From assembly GCA_017303475.1 (NCBI GenBank), contig JAFLBO010000019.1, forward strand, positions 1 to 64,000: a stretch of DNA of 64,000 bases, given 5' to 3'. The notes under the pieces are model-generated. The model was not told the DNA's origin. It did not search any database and saw only the letters and a list, made by a program, of their open reading frames with translations. This document shows, piece after piece, positions 51,817 through 63,100 of this stretch (position 1 is its first letter; every line of letters begins with the position of its first letter). Made by a program: the position numbers and the translations under genes. The DNA comes from Chitinophagales bacterium (GTDB lineage: Bacteria > Bacteroidota > Bacteroidia > Chitinophagales > Saprospiraceae).

Positions 51817-51853
51817 AGCGGCCTCGGTGTGTGGGACACCGGGCCGCTTTTTT
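51817..51853. terminator. Terminator at the end of the dcw cluster
   Basis: AGCGGCC...CGGTGT / ACACCG...GCCGCT stem with one small bulge, followed by seven T. It lies between ftsZ and the convergent TMTC-like gene. Confidence 0.85.
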
Positions 51854-51854
51854 A

Positions 51855-53795
51855 TTACATTCGTAACCGTTGTTGCAGTTCCTGCACCTTTGCCTGATTA
51901 CCCATTGCGGTGTACACCTGAATCAAATCCTGAATGGTATTTCTGTCCTGTGCATAATTGGCCAGAGCCAGATTCAGGAACTCAATGGCTCCATCCGGAT
52001 CCTGCATTTTAACGAAGTAGAAATTGTACCCCACACGGTGACAGAAGAAGTTGTAAATATTCGGGTCGGCGCCTTTGAGTGATTTTAGTACATCCAGCAC
52101 CATTACCAGCATATCGCCGTTGGCGGGCTGATTTAGGATCATTTGTTCCAGATCGCGCAGCAGTTTTTCCAGGTTTTTATCCTGATTATACCGAATAACG
52201 GCCAATTGCACCTTCATGGGCGCCGCCAAACGGTACCCCGGATTGATCTGGAGAGATTTGTTCAAATAAGGCTCAATTTCATTCAGAATAGCCGTGCGCT
52301 GAGCCACAGAGGACTGATCTGTGGCTTTTTCCAGGGGTTTATACTGTTTTTCATACAGCAAATTAGCGTAATAGTAATTCGCCCTGTAGCTGTTACCTGA
52401 TACCTCAATGGCTGACTCCACCAAACGAGAGCCATCACCGCCCCAATCCGGGATCCTGGTCCAGGTGCGCACAGCAAACAAGGCTGCCACTACCCCCAAT
52501 ACCGCATACCCTGGCCAAACCTGGCGGTTGCCCAACCATTCAGGCAGTTTTTTCACGCCAAACCATGCCGCCGCCAAACAAAAGGCCACTGAAGGCAGGA
52601 ATAAATAACGCTCGTTCATGAAAGTGCTGGTGCGCACAAACAAGTTGGAAACAATACTGATGGTAAACAGGAAATACAACACTGCATAGGCTGGTACCGA
52701 CCAATTACCTTGTTGACCGGATTTCTCCTTTCTCAAGGTTTTAAAAGCCCACCAGCCCAGCCCGGCATAGATAGCCAGCGAAACCAGCGGACGCCAGTCT
52801 GCCCAGCTCACCTTGGGCACATGGTACGGATAGTAGTCAATGGTAAGCGGGTGTGGCACAAACAGCAGTTTAAGGTTCCAACCCAGGGCCAGGAAGATAG
52901 TAGCCAGTCTTTCCAGACCACTCATGCCAAAAAACGGGTTTAATACCAGTTCATCCGGGTGAGTGCCCAGTTTTTGTAAAGCCACCATTCGCATCAACAG
53001 GAACAAACCCAAAGAGCCTAACAGGGGCAACACGGCGTTCACAGCTCTTCCCAGCGATACATGCGAAAATACCCAAATGGTAAGCGGAATCACAGCCAAA
53101 AAAGTAACAGTGTTTTCTTTAGACAACAAGCCCAACAGGAAAAAGCCGGCTGCCATCCAGCGATACCGATCTACCTGTGTGTCAAAATACTTCATCACAG
53201 CCCAGAGTGCGCCCAGGCTGCCCACCATGGCCATGATTTCATCACGGCTTTTGATATTGGAAACAACTTCAACGTGTAGTGGATGCAGCATGAAAAGCAC
53301 TGTTGCCCAAAACGCTATGCCCTGATACCAGGATGCGCCTTCCTGCCGGGGAAATAGCGCCAGCAGAAGGCGGAACAGCAGCAGGGTGCACAATACATAC
53401 CACAAAACATTCATCAAATGGCCCGCCCAGGCACTTTCTTTGCCAAATAGCCCAACTTCTATAGCAAAAGTGGCCAAAGGCAATGGACGGTAACGACCGC
53501 CTTCCAGCATGATTTTAGGGTCTTTGTAAAACCCCAGCAGGCTGTCGTTTCCAAAAATCTCTGCCAAACCGGCAAATCCCTTTTGTACAAACGCATTGTC
53601 CCAGATGTAAATCTGATCGTCTTGCAAGTAGCCAAAACTGATGGTTAAGCCATACAGCAGAAAGGCAACGCCCGTGAGGACCAGGCAGGCATACAGGTTT
53701 TCCAGCCAGAAACCGGTTTGAAAAAAATGAGTAGGGGATAGAGGCGCCGTAGTCTTGGGCGCAGCCTTCTTCGAAGCGGTATTTTTCGTTGCCAT
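51855..53795 (-). CDS. TMTC-like membrane glycosyltransferase with TPR tail
   Basis: 646 residues. About ten membrane helices with GT-C landmarks: LQDDQIYIWDNAFVQ (acidic first loop), RPLPLATFAIEVGLFG, HPLHVEVVSNIKSRDEIMA and SKENTVTFLAVIPLTIWVF. The last ~180 residues are helical repeats of TPR character. This matches the TMTC group of polyprenyl-phosphate-dependent O-mannosyltransferase-like proteins. Acceptor unknown; a GT2 of the kind that makes polyprenyl-phosphate sugars lies 1.5 kb away at 55316-56044. Confidence 0.78.
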   Translation of the reverse strand: MATKNTASKKAAPKTTAPLSPTHFFQTGFWLENLYACLVLTGVAFLLYGLTISFGYLQDDQIYIWDNAFVQKGFAGLAEIFGNDSLLGFYKDPKIMLEGGRYRPLPLATFAIEVGLFGKESAWAGHLMNVLWYVLCTLLLFRLLLALFPRQEGASWYQGIAFWATVLFMLHPLHVEVVSNIKSRDEIMAMVGSLGALWAVMKYFDTQVDRYRWMAAGFFLLGLLSKENTVTFLAVIPLTIWVFSHVSLGRAVNAVLPLLGSLGLFLLMRMVALQKLGTHPDELVLNPFFGMSGLERLATIFLALGWNLKLLFVPHPLTIDYYPYHVPKVSWADWRPLVSLAIYAGLGWWAFKTLRKEKSGQQGNWSVPAYAVLYFLFTISIVSNLFVRTSTFMNERYLFLPSVAFCLAAAWFGVKKLPEWLGNRQVWPGYAVLGVVAALFAVRTWTRIPDWGGDGSRLVESAIEVSGNSYRANYYYANLLYEKQYKPLEKATDQSSVAQRTAILNEIEPYLNKSLQINPGYRLAAPMKVQLAVIRYNQDKNLEKLLRDLEQMILNQPANGDMLVMVLDVLKSLKGADPNIYNFFCHRVGYNFYFVKMQDPDGAIEFLNLALANYAQDRNTIQDLIQVYTAMGNQAKVQELQQRLRM

Positions 53796-53810
53796 GCAGT
53801 GAAGTGCCGT

Positions 53811-54752
53811 TTAGGTGGGCAAATGTATTTTTTTCAGGGCTGAAAAGATGTCGGAATAATCAAAGGTTTCCAGATTTCGCCAAAAATCCAGAGATTCCTG
53901 CAATTGAGCTGTGCTGGAAACGCCCAACAGTACGCCATTAATGCCCGGATGCAAGCCTGCATAAATCAATCCGAGATGATTCATGGTTTTCACCGGCGGG
54001 CGCACAAAAGCAGTGGCCCAGTCGGGTAGTAGCGACTGGATTTTGCCAAGTTGCTGCGCTATTTTTTCCTGTTGACCGCCTCTTGCCATAAAAGTGCTGT
54101 TGTCGGTATAATCCCCATGCAGTTTAACACCGCCAGCATTAATCCCGTAAGCAAAATATCGGTGTGGTCCGCCTGCCTGAATATGTCGTTCCAGCGGAGC
54201 ATACCGATCCAAATCTGATTGAAAAACGTTGTGTTTCAACTGAATATCAAAATTCAGTCCCAAGGAAGCGTTCGCCTGGGCATACGCCTCCGGGTGCGCA
54301 ATGCCGGATAACCCTGGCCTCAGGTTAAGGTTGCCACAAAGTCTGTGCAGGGATTCCAGGGAGGCCTGAATATCAGCAGCATCTTCGCGGTTATCCCAAT
54401 GGAACATCAATACCGAGAGGTTTTTTCCGAATAACCGGTGATATTCCTCACCAGCCATTTGGATAAAGGATGGCGAAAGGTTTACCTCCGGAGAACGCAT
54501 GTTATCGAGGCTCCCGATTTTCATAGTCAGTTCCAGATCCTGCAAACCATGTGCGTCGGTGTACTCCTTCAGTATTTTTTCCGCCGCCCTGAAATCCGCC
54601 GGATTTCGGTTGATGGGATAATTGGTAGCACAGTCTACCCGTCGGAAACCCGCCTTTAGCCAGTTATCCAGCAAACGATAGGCCTCCGCCGCAGATACGC
54701 TCCAGCCCCATTGGGCCGTGCCAAGCATTAATTTTTTTTCAGTGACACTCAT
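53811..54752 (-). CDS. Aldo/keto reductase family protein
   Basis: 313 residues from MSVTEKKLMLGTAQWGWSVS. The TIM-barrel landmarks LGTAQWGW, RVDCATNYP (Asp-x4-Tyr), LTMKIG (Lys) and HWDNRED (His) are present and VLLGVSS near the end binds NADP(H). Related proteins act in sugar or cofactor metabolism; the substrate is unknown. Followed on the same strand by the TMTC-like gene. Confidence 0.85.
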   Translation of the reverse strand: MSVTEKKLMLGTAQWGWSVSAAEAYRLLDNWLKAGFRRVDCATNYPINRNPADFRAAEKILKEYTDAHGLQDLELTMKIGSLDNMRSPEVNLSPSFIQMAGEEYHRLFGKNLSVLMFHWDNREDAADIQASLESLHRLCGNLNLRPGLSGIAHPEAYAQANASLGLNFDIQLKHNVFQSDLDRYAPLERHIQAGGPHRYFAYGINAGGVKLHGDYTDNSTFMARGGQQEKIAQQLGKIQSLLPDWATAFVRPPVKTMNHLGLIYAGLHPGINGVLLGVSSTAQLQESLDFWRNLETFDYSDIFSALKKIHLPT

Positions 54753-54800
54753 AAGCAGCCGCAAATGTCTGATTTGTTCCCGGCTTTCCGAATCATTGCG

Positions 54801-54808
54801 TAATTTTG
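54801..54808 (+). promoter_or_regulatory. -7 box (TAATTTTG) for the GNAT gene
   Basis: Perfect TAnnTTTG with a TTTG at 54773-54776 upstream, 24 bases apart. The ATG at 54833 lies about 25 bases downstream of the box. Confidence 0.55.
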
Positions 54809-54832
54809 AGCTTAAGCACACCGTCCACCGTC

Positions 54833-55276
54833 ATGATCCATTTTAAAATTGCCGACGAAGAAGATACCCACGTTGTTTCCCAACTGCTCGCAGCTTTATT
54901 TGAAGAGGTTGGGCACACTCTTACTGCTGAAGAAATTGCAGGATTATTCCTGCAGTTTGATCCGGACGAACACCATTCCACCCTGTTGGCGCTTGACGAT
55001 GATGGCGATGCGGTAGGCGTAATAACCCTGGCTGAATCCTTGGGTTTTTATGCCGGCGGACGCATTGGGGTAATCAATGAATTGTATGTGGTGCCGGAAT
55101 ACCGGTCAGAAGGAGTGGGAAAAATGCTGCTGGATGCTGCTAAAAATCTGGCAGATGAACGCGGCTGGGCACGACTGGAGGTCACCACACCCGGCGAAGA
55201 ATACCAAAAAACGCTCCGGTTTTATGAGCGCGAAGGCTTTTTCCCTATTGGTCCGAGGTATAAGTATATGGTTTAA
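54833..55276 (+). CDS. GNAT family N-acetyltransferase
   Basis: 147 residues. The acetyl-CoA site is INELYVVPEYRSEGVGKMLLD (motif A, R/Q-x-x-G-x-G/A as RSEGVG) and LRFYEREGF is motif B. Substrate unknown. The frame opens with a TTG at 54806, but that lies in the promoter box; ATG 54833 is preferred. The 3' end is followed immediately by the CATCG tract. Confidence 0.9.
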   Translation: MIHFKIADEEDTHVVSQLLAALFEEVGHTLTAEEIAGLFLQFDPDEHHSTLLALDDDGDAVGVITLAESLGFYAGGRIGVINELYVVPEYRSEGVGKMLLDAAKNLADERGWARLEVTTPGEEYQKTLRFYEREGFFPIGPRYKYMV

Positions 55277-55283
55277 CTGGATA

Positions 55284-55322
55284 TCGTTCATCGTCCATCG
55301 TCCATCGTCCATCGTTCATCGT
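55284..55322 (+). repeat. CATCGTCCATCGTCCATCG tract
   Basis: Tandem CATCGTC words between the convergent GNAT and GT2 genes. The GT2 stop codon (TGA) is read from within this tract. Confidence 0.85.
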
Positions 55323-56044
55323 GCAATCGTTCCTTTTCTCCGCTTCAACACCTTCATCGCTGCCATATACTGTCTGGCCAGTTTGCCAATATTCACCCTG
55401 CTACTACTGGTGTCATCTGTCCAGATAACGGGCAATTCACACATTTTCAGGCCTTTCCATTCGGCAATGGCCAATAATTCAGTGGAAAAAAACCAGCCGT
55501 TGGATACTGCTCCGCCTTCCATGAGCGCCGGAAGATGTTCGCGTTTCAGCCACTTGAAGCCACACATGCCGTCCGAAAAACGAGTGCCCAGGTAAAGGCG
55601 CAGCATCAGGTTGAAAATGCGGGAGGTGATTTCCCGCTTGAGGGTACGACCAATCACCCGGGCTTTGGGGTGCAGTCGGGTGCCATATACCAGATCAAAA
55701 CCTTCGGTAGCCAGGGCATGGTAAGCCTGCGGAAAGTGTCGCAGGTCGGTGGCCAGATCCAGGTCCATATAGCCTACAATATCTGCCTGACTCTGTGTCC
55801 AGGAGGTTTTCAGCGCCAATCCGACCCCTTTTTCCGGTACTGCTACCAGTTTAATTTCCGGGAATTCATCCGTCAGTGCCGCAGCAATATGGCGGGTATT
55901 ATCCACGCTTCCGTTGTCGGCAATGATGATGCGCCATTGGTGTTGGTCCGGGAAATGTTCGGATAAAAAATGGTGAAGGGTGCGCACCTGGCGGTCCAGG
56001 GTAGCTTCTTCGTTGAGAACCGGAATAGTGACATCGAACGTCAT
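55316..56044 (-). CDS. Glycosyltransferase family 2 (polyprenyl-phosphate sugar synthase-like)
   Basis: 242 residues. GT-A fold with TIPVLNEEATLDRQV, IADNGSVDNT, KGVGLALKTSW, and the metal-binding DLDLATD; then GTRLHPKARVIGRTLKREI and SDGMCGFKWLKRE, which resembles dolichyl-phosphate mannose synthase-like enzymes. It should use a nucleotide sugar to make a lipid-linked sugar and could supply the TMTC-like protein. The latter is inference. Confidence 0.87.
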   Translation of the reverse strand: MTFDVTIPVLNEEATLDRQVRTLHHFLSEHFPDQHQWRIIIADNGSVDNTRHIAAALTDEFPEIKLVAVPEKGVGLALKTSWTQSQADIVGYMDLDLATDLRHFPQAYHALATEGFDLVYGTRLHPKARVIGRTLKREITSRIFNLMLRLYLGTRFSDGMCGFKWLKREHLPALMEGGAVSNGWFFSTELLAIAEWKGLKMCELPVIWTDDTSSSRVNIGKLARQYMAAMKVLKRRKGTIAR

Positions 56045-56163
56045 AGTGGCGGCGAAATTACCGGGCTTTTTGTGTTCCGGGCTGCTTTGAGCACATAAAT
56101 AATTGTGCAGAATCAGTGCTTCGGGCTATCTTTTCGGCCTTAATTGATAAACACTCTGCTATA

Positions 56164-56919
56164 ATGAAGATTTTCAAGCATTTGGGCCTGGTTTTAGGCC
56201 TGTTCGGGCTGGTTGCCCTCCAGCATCTTGGAGCGCAAACCAGCATTGGTTTTAGATTAGGGTTTTCTGCCAACAATGTGGTGAGAGAGCCGCTGGAGAG
56301 CAACGAACCTACGCCACAGATACGGCCGGGCATACAGCTGGGCGTACCGATTGAGATCCGTCTTAATAAATGGTTTGCCGTGCAACCCGAGTTGCTTTTT
56401 GCCACACATGGCGCTTTTCAGGACCAGGAAACCAGCGACCAACTGACGACCACGAGTTTTTACCGCAGTTTTTACATGAGCTCGCTTGAAGTGCCGGTTT
56501 TGGCCAAATTTACCATTGGTTCCGGCAATGTGCGTTTGTCGGCCTTTGCTGGGCCATCGGTGGGAATGGGGCTGGGCGGCAAGTTGTACACCAAAACATT
56601 CGTGTCGATCAAGGATTTTTTTGGTACCGTAATTTTTGCTGAAACCTTTGAGTCTACCCAGCAATTGGCATTTTTGAGCGAAGGATACGATAACAGTGAG
56701 TTGAAAGACAATGATTTCGCGGTAGAACGTTTTAATTTCAATCTGCACCTGGGCGCTGGTATTCAGGTCAAAACCGGCCCGGTGAGCCTTTTTCTGGATG
56801 GCAGACTCATGCTTGGTTTGAACGACCTGGATCCGGAATCCAGTTCAGAATCCATCAACAACACCTTGAAAAGTGTGCGCGGAGGAATGAATGTAGGGGT
56901 ATTGTACCCCCTGCATTGA
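56164..56919 (+). CDS. PorT-like outer membrane beta-barrel protein
   Basis: 251 residues with signal peptide (MKIFKHLGLVLGLFGLVALQHLGAQ). IGFRLGFSANNVV, PGIQLGVPIEIRLNKWFAVQPELLFATHG, LEVPVLAKFTIG and LSAFAGPSVGMGLGG are the strands of the small eight-strand 'outer membrane protein beta-barrel' family. Function unknown. The frame opens at an upstream TTG (56116), not preferred. Confidence 0.85.
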   Translation: MKIFKHLGLVLGLFGLVALQHLGAQTSIGFRLGFSANNVVREPLESNEPTPQIRPGIQLGVPIEIRLNKWFAVQPELLFATHGAFQDQETSDQLTTTSFYRSFYMSSLEVPVLAKFTIGSGNVRLSAFAGPSVGMGLGGKLYTKTFVSIKDFFGTVIFAETFESTQQLAFLSEGYDNSELKDNDFAVERFNFNLHLGAGIQVKTGPVSLFLDGRLMLGLNDLDPESSSESINNTLKSVRGGMNVGVLYPLH

Positions 56920-56965
56920 TTTACTTTTTTAGGCAGGAGGGAGTTTAAGTATAGGGTTAAATGCT

Positions 56966-56973
56966 TAAATTTG
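56966..56973 (+). promoter_or_regulatory. -7 box (TAAATTTG) for tRNA-Gly
   Basis: Perfect TAnnTTTG ending 10 bases before the 5' end of the tRNA. Confidence 0.55.
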
Positions 56974-56983
56974 CCTCCATCAT

Positions 56984-57056
56984 GCGGAAATAGCTCAGTT
57001 GGTAGAGCACTAGCTTCCCAAGCTGGGGGTCGCGAGTTCGAGTCTCGTTTTCCGCT
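56984..57056 (+). tRNA. tRNA-Gly (anticodon CCC)
   Basis: Full cloverleaf of 73 nt: acceptor GCGGAAA / TTTCCGC, D arm GCTCAGTTGGTAGAGC, anticodon stem CTAGC / GCTGG with loop TTCCCAA, and T arm GCGAG TTCGAGT CTCGT. Loop positions 3-5 give CCC, which reads GGG. No CCA is encoded. Confidence 0.93.
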
Positions 57057-57066
57057 CAAAAGGGGT

Positions 57067-57105
57067 AAAAGCGGTTTTCGGTGGATGCGCCGGGACCGCT
57101 TTTTT
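57067..57105 (+). terminator. Terminator after tRNA-Gly
   Basis: AAAGCGGT / ACCGCTTT stem followed by six T. It separates the tRNA from the CRISPR array; the remaining 44 bases to the first repeat hold nothing recognised. Confidence 0.8.
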
Positions 57106-57149
57106 GATGATGGGAAAAAAGAGTGTCCCTTGGAGTAATATTTGATTGA

Positions 57150-60100
57150 GCTTCAATCCTTCTTTTTGTGGAATTGGCTTTCGAGGATTGTCCAGGTATC
57201 TGGGATCTTCTTTGGTGAGCGCGTTTCAATCCTTCTTTTTGTGGAATTGGCTTTCGAGGGCGCGGTGAACATCTTGGTGGTTTGAACGAACACTTGTTTC
57301 AATCCTTCTTTTTGTGGAATTGGCTTTCGAGGGTTGATTCCCGGATCTCGGTTAGGTGAACACGACCAAGTTTCAATCCTTCTTTTTGTGGAATTGGCTT
57401 TCGAGGAGATACAAGCCTTTGAAATGGCCACCAATGGGCAGTAGTTTCAATCCTTCTTTTTGTGGAATTGGCTTTCGAGGATTACACAGAGGATGAGGTA
57501 GCCTACTTCAAGTCTGGTTTCAATCCTTCTTTTTGTGGAATTGGCTTTCGAGGATTTGCGAGAAAAGATTTTACCTTTTTCGTGTAGCCTGTTTCAATCC
57601 TTCTTTTTGTGGAATTGGCTTTCGAGGTAAAAATGCTCTTCATTTTTCGGGGTTTTAATCCCGTTTCAATCCTTCTTTTTGTGGAATTGGCTTTCGAGGA
57701 GGGTTTTTCAAAATTGGAGAGAGTGAAAAGGTCTAGTTTCAATCCTTCTTTTTGTGGAATTGGCTTTCGAGGCCTCTTAACTATTGCTTTAATTGCCAAT
57801 AGTGGGAGTTTCAATCCTTCTTTTTGTGGAATTGGCTTTCGAGGGTACGGCGGATAATTGCCAGAAATTGCCAACACTTGAAGTTTCAATCCTTCTTTTT
57901 GTGGAATTGGCTTTCGAGGACACCAGTACCAGCACCACGCACACTGTGACATTGTGTTTCAATCCTTCTTTTTGTGGAATTGGCTTTCGAGGATCTCTGC
58001 GGCTTCTCGCGACCGCTCTCTGCTTTCATTGTTTCAATCCTTCTTTTTGTGGAATTGGCTTTCGAGGAATCAAAGATTTTTGAACTGATGGAAACGATTT
58101 TAGAGTTTCAATCCTTCTTTTTGTGGAATTGGCTTTCGAGGACACGGCGCTCCAAACGCCGATCGCAAATGGAGCCTGTTTCAATCCTTCTTTTTGTGGA
58201 ATTGGCTTTCGAGGCTACCGTGTTGCGAACGAACTCCCGGCTCAGGTCTTTGTTTCAATCCTTCTTTTTGTGGAATTGGCTTTCGAGGCAATGATGGTGC
58301 CAAAGTTATGGGCATAAATCATTGAGTTTCAATCCTTCTTTTTGTGGAATTGGCTTTCGAGGGGCGTACACATTCCAATCAATATTCAACGAGAAAGCAG
58401 TTTCAATCCTTCTTTTTGTGGAATTGGCTTTCGAGGTGAATCAAAGCCGCTTTTCATGAGATTTCTACGGTAGTTTCAATCCTTCTTTTTGTGGAATTGG
58501 CTTTCGAGGAGAAAAACACCTTCGCCCTGGGCATAGCCCGGAGCAGTTTCAATCCTTCTTTTTGTGGAATTGGCTTTCGAGGTCATTTGCCTTTATTTGG
58601 TCAGTATTTCCAGACTTCAGTTTCAATCCTTCTTTTTGTGGAATTGGCTTTCGAGGTACAGCAAAAGCGTGCAAATAAATTAAGCACAGGCGGTTTCAAT
58701 CCTTCTTTTTGTGGAATTGGCTTTCGAGGTCGTCGTGTGCTGCGTTTGGAAATGCGGCGCACTCTGAGTTTCAATCCTTCTTTTTGTGGAATTGGCTTTC
58801 GAGGCCAGCTAAATTCAAGTACAGGCACAGATGTGGTAAGTTTCAATCCTTCTTTTTGTGGAATTGGCTTTCGAGGTCTTCGTATCTGACGAAAATGGCG
58901 CCGACATTTATTTGTTTCAATCCTTCTTTTTGTGGAATTGGCTTTCGAGGAAAATCACGAAATTGATTACCCCGACTATTTTTAAGCGTTTCAATCCTTC
59001 TTTTTGTGGAATTGGCTTTCGAGGCACATTTTCTTTCATTGCCCGGTTTGCGCGTTCAATGTTTCAATCCTTCTTTTTGTGGAATTGGCTTTCGAGGGCC
59101 GTGGTAAGCCCTGGAATTGTACCACTACCTGAAGTTTCAATCCTTCTTTTTGTGGAATTGGCTTTCGAGGATTTCTTTTTTCAGCATTTCCAAAAGCTGT
59201 TCATTTGGTTTCAATCCTTCTTTTTGTGGAATTGGCTTTCGAGGCTTTATTACTTGTTTGGGCATCGCTCTCCTATGTATAGTTTCAATCCTTCTTTTTG
59301 TGGAATTGGCTTTCGAGGTATGATGAATGCCTGGACGCGCCTCAATATCGTGTTGTTTCAATCCTTCTTTTTGTGGAATTGGCTTTCGAGGTAAGCATTG
59401 AACACTCAAAGGCTATTGTTGAAAAGTAGTTTCAATCCTTCTTTTTGTGGAATTGGCTTTCGAGGAAGATATTAGCATTCCAATAATCTGACCATGTGAA
59501 AGTTTCAATCCTTCTTTTTGTGGAATTGGCTTTCGAGGGGACGGGAAAGTAGTGCAAGGCGCTACTGCAATGCTGTTTCAATCCTTCTTTTTGTGGAATT
59601 GGCTTTCGAGGTTGCGCAGTTAATGGTTAAGCGATCATTGGCGGCATCAGTTTCAATCCTTCTTTTTGTGGAATTGGCTTTCGAGGATCATTTTCATCGC
59701 TCGGCCAAACAAACCGAGCGCAAGTTTCAATCCTTCTTTTTGTGGAATTGGCTTTCGAGGCAATGTGGTTGAACATTACGGTGTTATGTGTCACCGGTTT
59801 CAATCCTTCTTTTTGTGGAATTGGCTTTCGAGGTGTGGAGCCATCCACTACCAGCATCGTACTATCTGAGTTTCAATCCTTCTTTTTGTGGAATTGGCTT
59901 TCGAGGCTGTTTCGAGTGCCGACAAATCCATTGCCACGCCGGGTTTCAATCCTTCTTTTTGTGGAATTGGCTTTCGAGGAAAAACGTTTCGTATCCAATA
60001 ACTCCAATTGATGAATGTTTCAATCCTTCTTTTTGTGGAATTGGCTTTCGAGGGCAGCCTGTTACGCTTTATTTCAGCACCATATACCAGTTTCAATCCT

Positions 60101-63100
60101 TCTTTTTGTGGAATTGGCTTTCGAGGACGTGCGCTGTATACTTGCGTCATCTGCTTCAACCTCGTTTCAATCCTTCTTTTTGTGGAATTGGCTTTCGAGG
60201 AAAGTGGTGAGTTGTGACATGGACTGGAATTAGTTTTGTTTCAATCCTTCTTTTTGTGGAATTGGCTTTCGAGGCATTGCAAAGCGAGCCTGATATTTTT
60301 CCGGATGAACGTTTCAATCCTTCTTTTTGTGGAATTGGCTTTCGAGGGAGCATGTTTCTATTCACGGCCTAAAGGCAACGGTAGTTTCAATCCTTCTTTT
60401 TGTGGAATTGGCTTTCGAGGACCAAGACAAGCCTGCGTATCAAATCAACAAAAAAGGTTTCAATCCTTCTTTTTGTGGAATTGGCTTTCGAGGACCTTTG
60501 GAATGCCGCACAAAGCAATGGGCTGGATAATGTTTCAATCCTTCTTTTTGTGGAATTGGCTTTCGAGGTGCGGCAGACTCTGCCGCGGATATACCCAAGC
60601 CCTTGTTTCAATCCTTCTTTTTGTGGAATTGGCTTTCGAGGCCCGCTTCACCGGGGTTTTGATCGCGACATACATCAGTTTCAATCCTTCTTTTTGTGGA
60701 ATTGGCTTTCGAGGAATTGGTATTGGGGTTTCCATCAGTGTTTTACTTTGTTTCAATCCTTCTTTTTGTGGAATTGGCTTTCGAGGATCCGAACCGGCGA
60801 TCCTATTGACTATGCAACCGGAAGTTTCAATCCTTCTTTTTGTGGAATTGGCTTTCGAGGATCTGAGTTGGATCAGCGATGAATTAGCGCAAGAATGTTT
60901 CAATCCTTCTTTTTGTGGAATTGGCTTTCGAGGCAGCTGGCGCTTTGCCCTGGTATTACACATTCAGGCTGTTTCAATCCTTCTTTTTGTGGAATTGGCT
61001 TTCGAGGCACGTTGCTGCTGCGCGAGATAAACTACAAGTTTACCGGTTTCAATCCTTCTTTTTGTGGAATTGGCTTTCGAGGGGTTCAATCATCACATTC
61101 ACCCTGACGGATGATGCGGGTTTCAATCCTTCTTTTTGTGGAATTGGCTTTCGAGGGCCAACAGCCGGTGGCTATATCCCGCTTCCAGGAGTTTCAATCC
61201 TTCTTTTTGTGGAATTGGCTTTCGAGGAAGTGCGCATGCGTACAATGGTTCAAAGCCTTACGCAGTTTCAATCCTTCTTTTTGTGGAATTGGCTTTCGAG
61301 GGAACCAATATGTTTTGCACTTTTGGAACAGTGGCTCGTTTCAATCCTTCTTTTTGTGGAATTGGCTTTCGAGGCTAAAAAAATAAAGATCATGGAAAAT
61401 GAATTATTATGTTTCAATCCTTCTTTTTGTGGAATTGGCTTTCGAGGGTCTGGCATGACTGGAATATGGCTTTAGACTTTTCGGGTTTCAATCCTTCTTT
61501 TTGTGGAATTGGCTTTCGAGGAAACATTTGATAAAAACCGTCGAAAAACCGTCGAAAGTTTCAATCCTTCTTTTTGTGGAATTGGCTTTCGAGGATTCAA
61601 GAGTTGGAAGGAGGCGAAAATGCTGCGGTGGAGTTTCAATCCTTCTTTTTGTGGAATTGGCTTTCGAGGTTTATCAAGTTCATTTATCAGGTCGCCCTCA
61701 TCATGTTTCAATCCTTCTTTTTGTGGAATTGGCTTTCGAGGTTAGCCTTTTAATTTCGCCATCTGCAAATGACTTGTTTCAATCCTTCTTTTTGTGGAAT
61801 TGGCTTTCGAGGCTGTCTGTATTGTCACCAATGTAGAATTTGTTTGCACTGTTTCAATCCTTCTTTTTGTGGAATTGGCTTTCGAGGCCATCGGTCTGCA
61901 TCCTTGTTTTTTACCCATATCCGAGTTTCAATCCTTCTTTTTGTGGAATTGGCTTTCGAGGCAAGCAGCCTAAAATATCCGCTCCGGGCATTTACCGTTT
62001 CAATCCTTCTTTTTGTGGAATTGGCTTTCGAGGTGGGGCGTGGGATCAAGATCCACGTATTACAGTGGTAGTTTCAATCCTTCTTTTTGTGGAATTGGCT
62101 TTCGAGGCAAAAAACTAAACAAAGGATTCTTTGAGGGCTATTTGTTTCAATCCTTCTTTTTGTGGAATTGGCTTTCGAGGACCTGTGCGCCTGATTTTCT
62201 CCATTTCTGCACTTCAGTTTCAATCCTTCTTTTTGTGGAATTGGCTTTCGAGGTAAAATGGTATTAGATGATGATATTCCACACTTTTTGTTTCAATCCT
62301 TCTTTTTGTGGAATTGGCTTTCGAGGACCAGCGCCCGCAGTAAGCGTAATGCCCGCAGAGGTGTTTCAATCCTTCTTTTTGTGGAATTGGCTTTCGAGGC
62401 TATGCCATGAGTAACGTCGCACCTGCAGTGGACAAGTTTCAATCCTTCTTTTTGTGGAATTGGCTTTCGAGGAAGAAGGCCTGCCGTATGGCAAGCCCCC
62501 TGATAACACCGTTTCAATCCTTCTTTTTGTGGAATTGGCTTTCGAGGTTACCACAGCTGAAAAGGCCGTCTTGAAGCTAATGCGGTTTCAATCCTTCTTT
62601 TTGTGGAATTGGCTTTCGAGGAGGTGTTCAAAAAACATGGGATTAGTGAAAAATGGTTGTTTCAATCCTTCTTTTTGTGGAATTGGCTTTCGAGGATGAA
62701 AGCCTGATTGATAACAACACCGTTGATCCTGTTTCAATCCTTCTTTTTGTGGAATTGGCTTTCGAGGAGTGAATTGTTCCGTTGCCGTGCAGAACTCACA
62801 AAGGTTTCAATCCTTCTTTTTGTGGAATTGGCTTTCGAGGGCCACAATTTTAGTAATTTTTGTTTTGAGTTTGGTTGTTTCAATCCTTCTTTTTGTGGAA
62901 TTGGCTTTCGAGGTTGCTTTATTGGTTGAAGAAAAATACCAGGAGGCCAGTTTCAATCCTTCTTTTTGTGGAATTGGCTTTCGAGGCACAGCAAATTGGA
63001 TTTGTGAAAGAGCTGATTATATAGTTTCAATCCTTCTTTTTGTGGAATTGGCTTTCGAGGGATTATCGGGGTATTTTACGGGCCGGTGTTAGTGGAGTTT

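Noticed and set aside
55284..55322. Second small CRISPR-like array from CATCGTC repeats
   Set aside because: Units are 6-7 bases with no spacers; simple tandem repeat.
57057..57149. CRISPR leader at the left of the array
   Set aside because: The first repeat here is the mutated one and the repeat polarity points leftward, so this is the distal end; the stretch holds a tRNA terminator instead.
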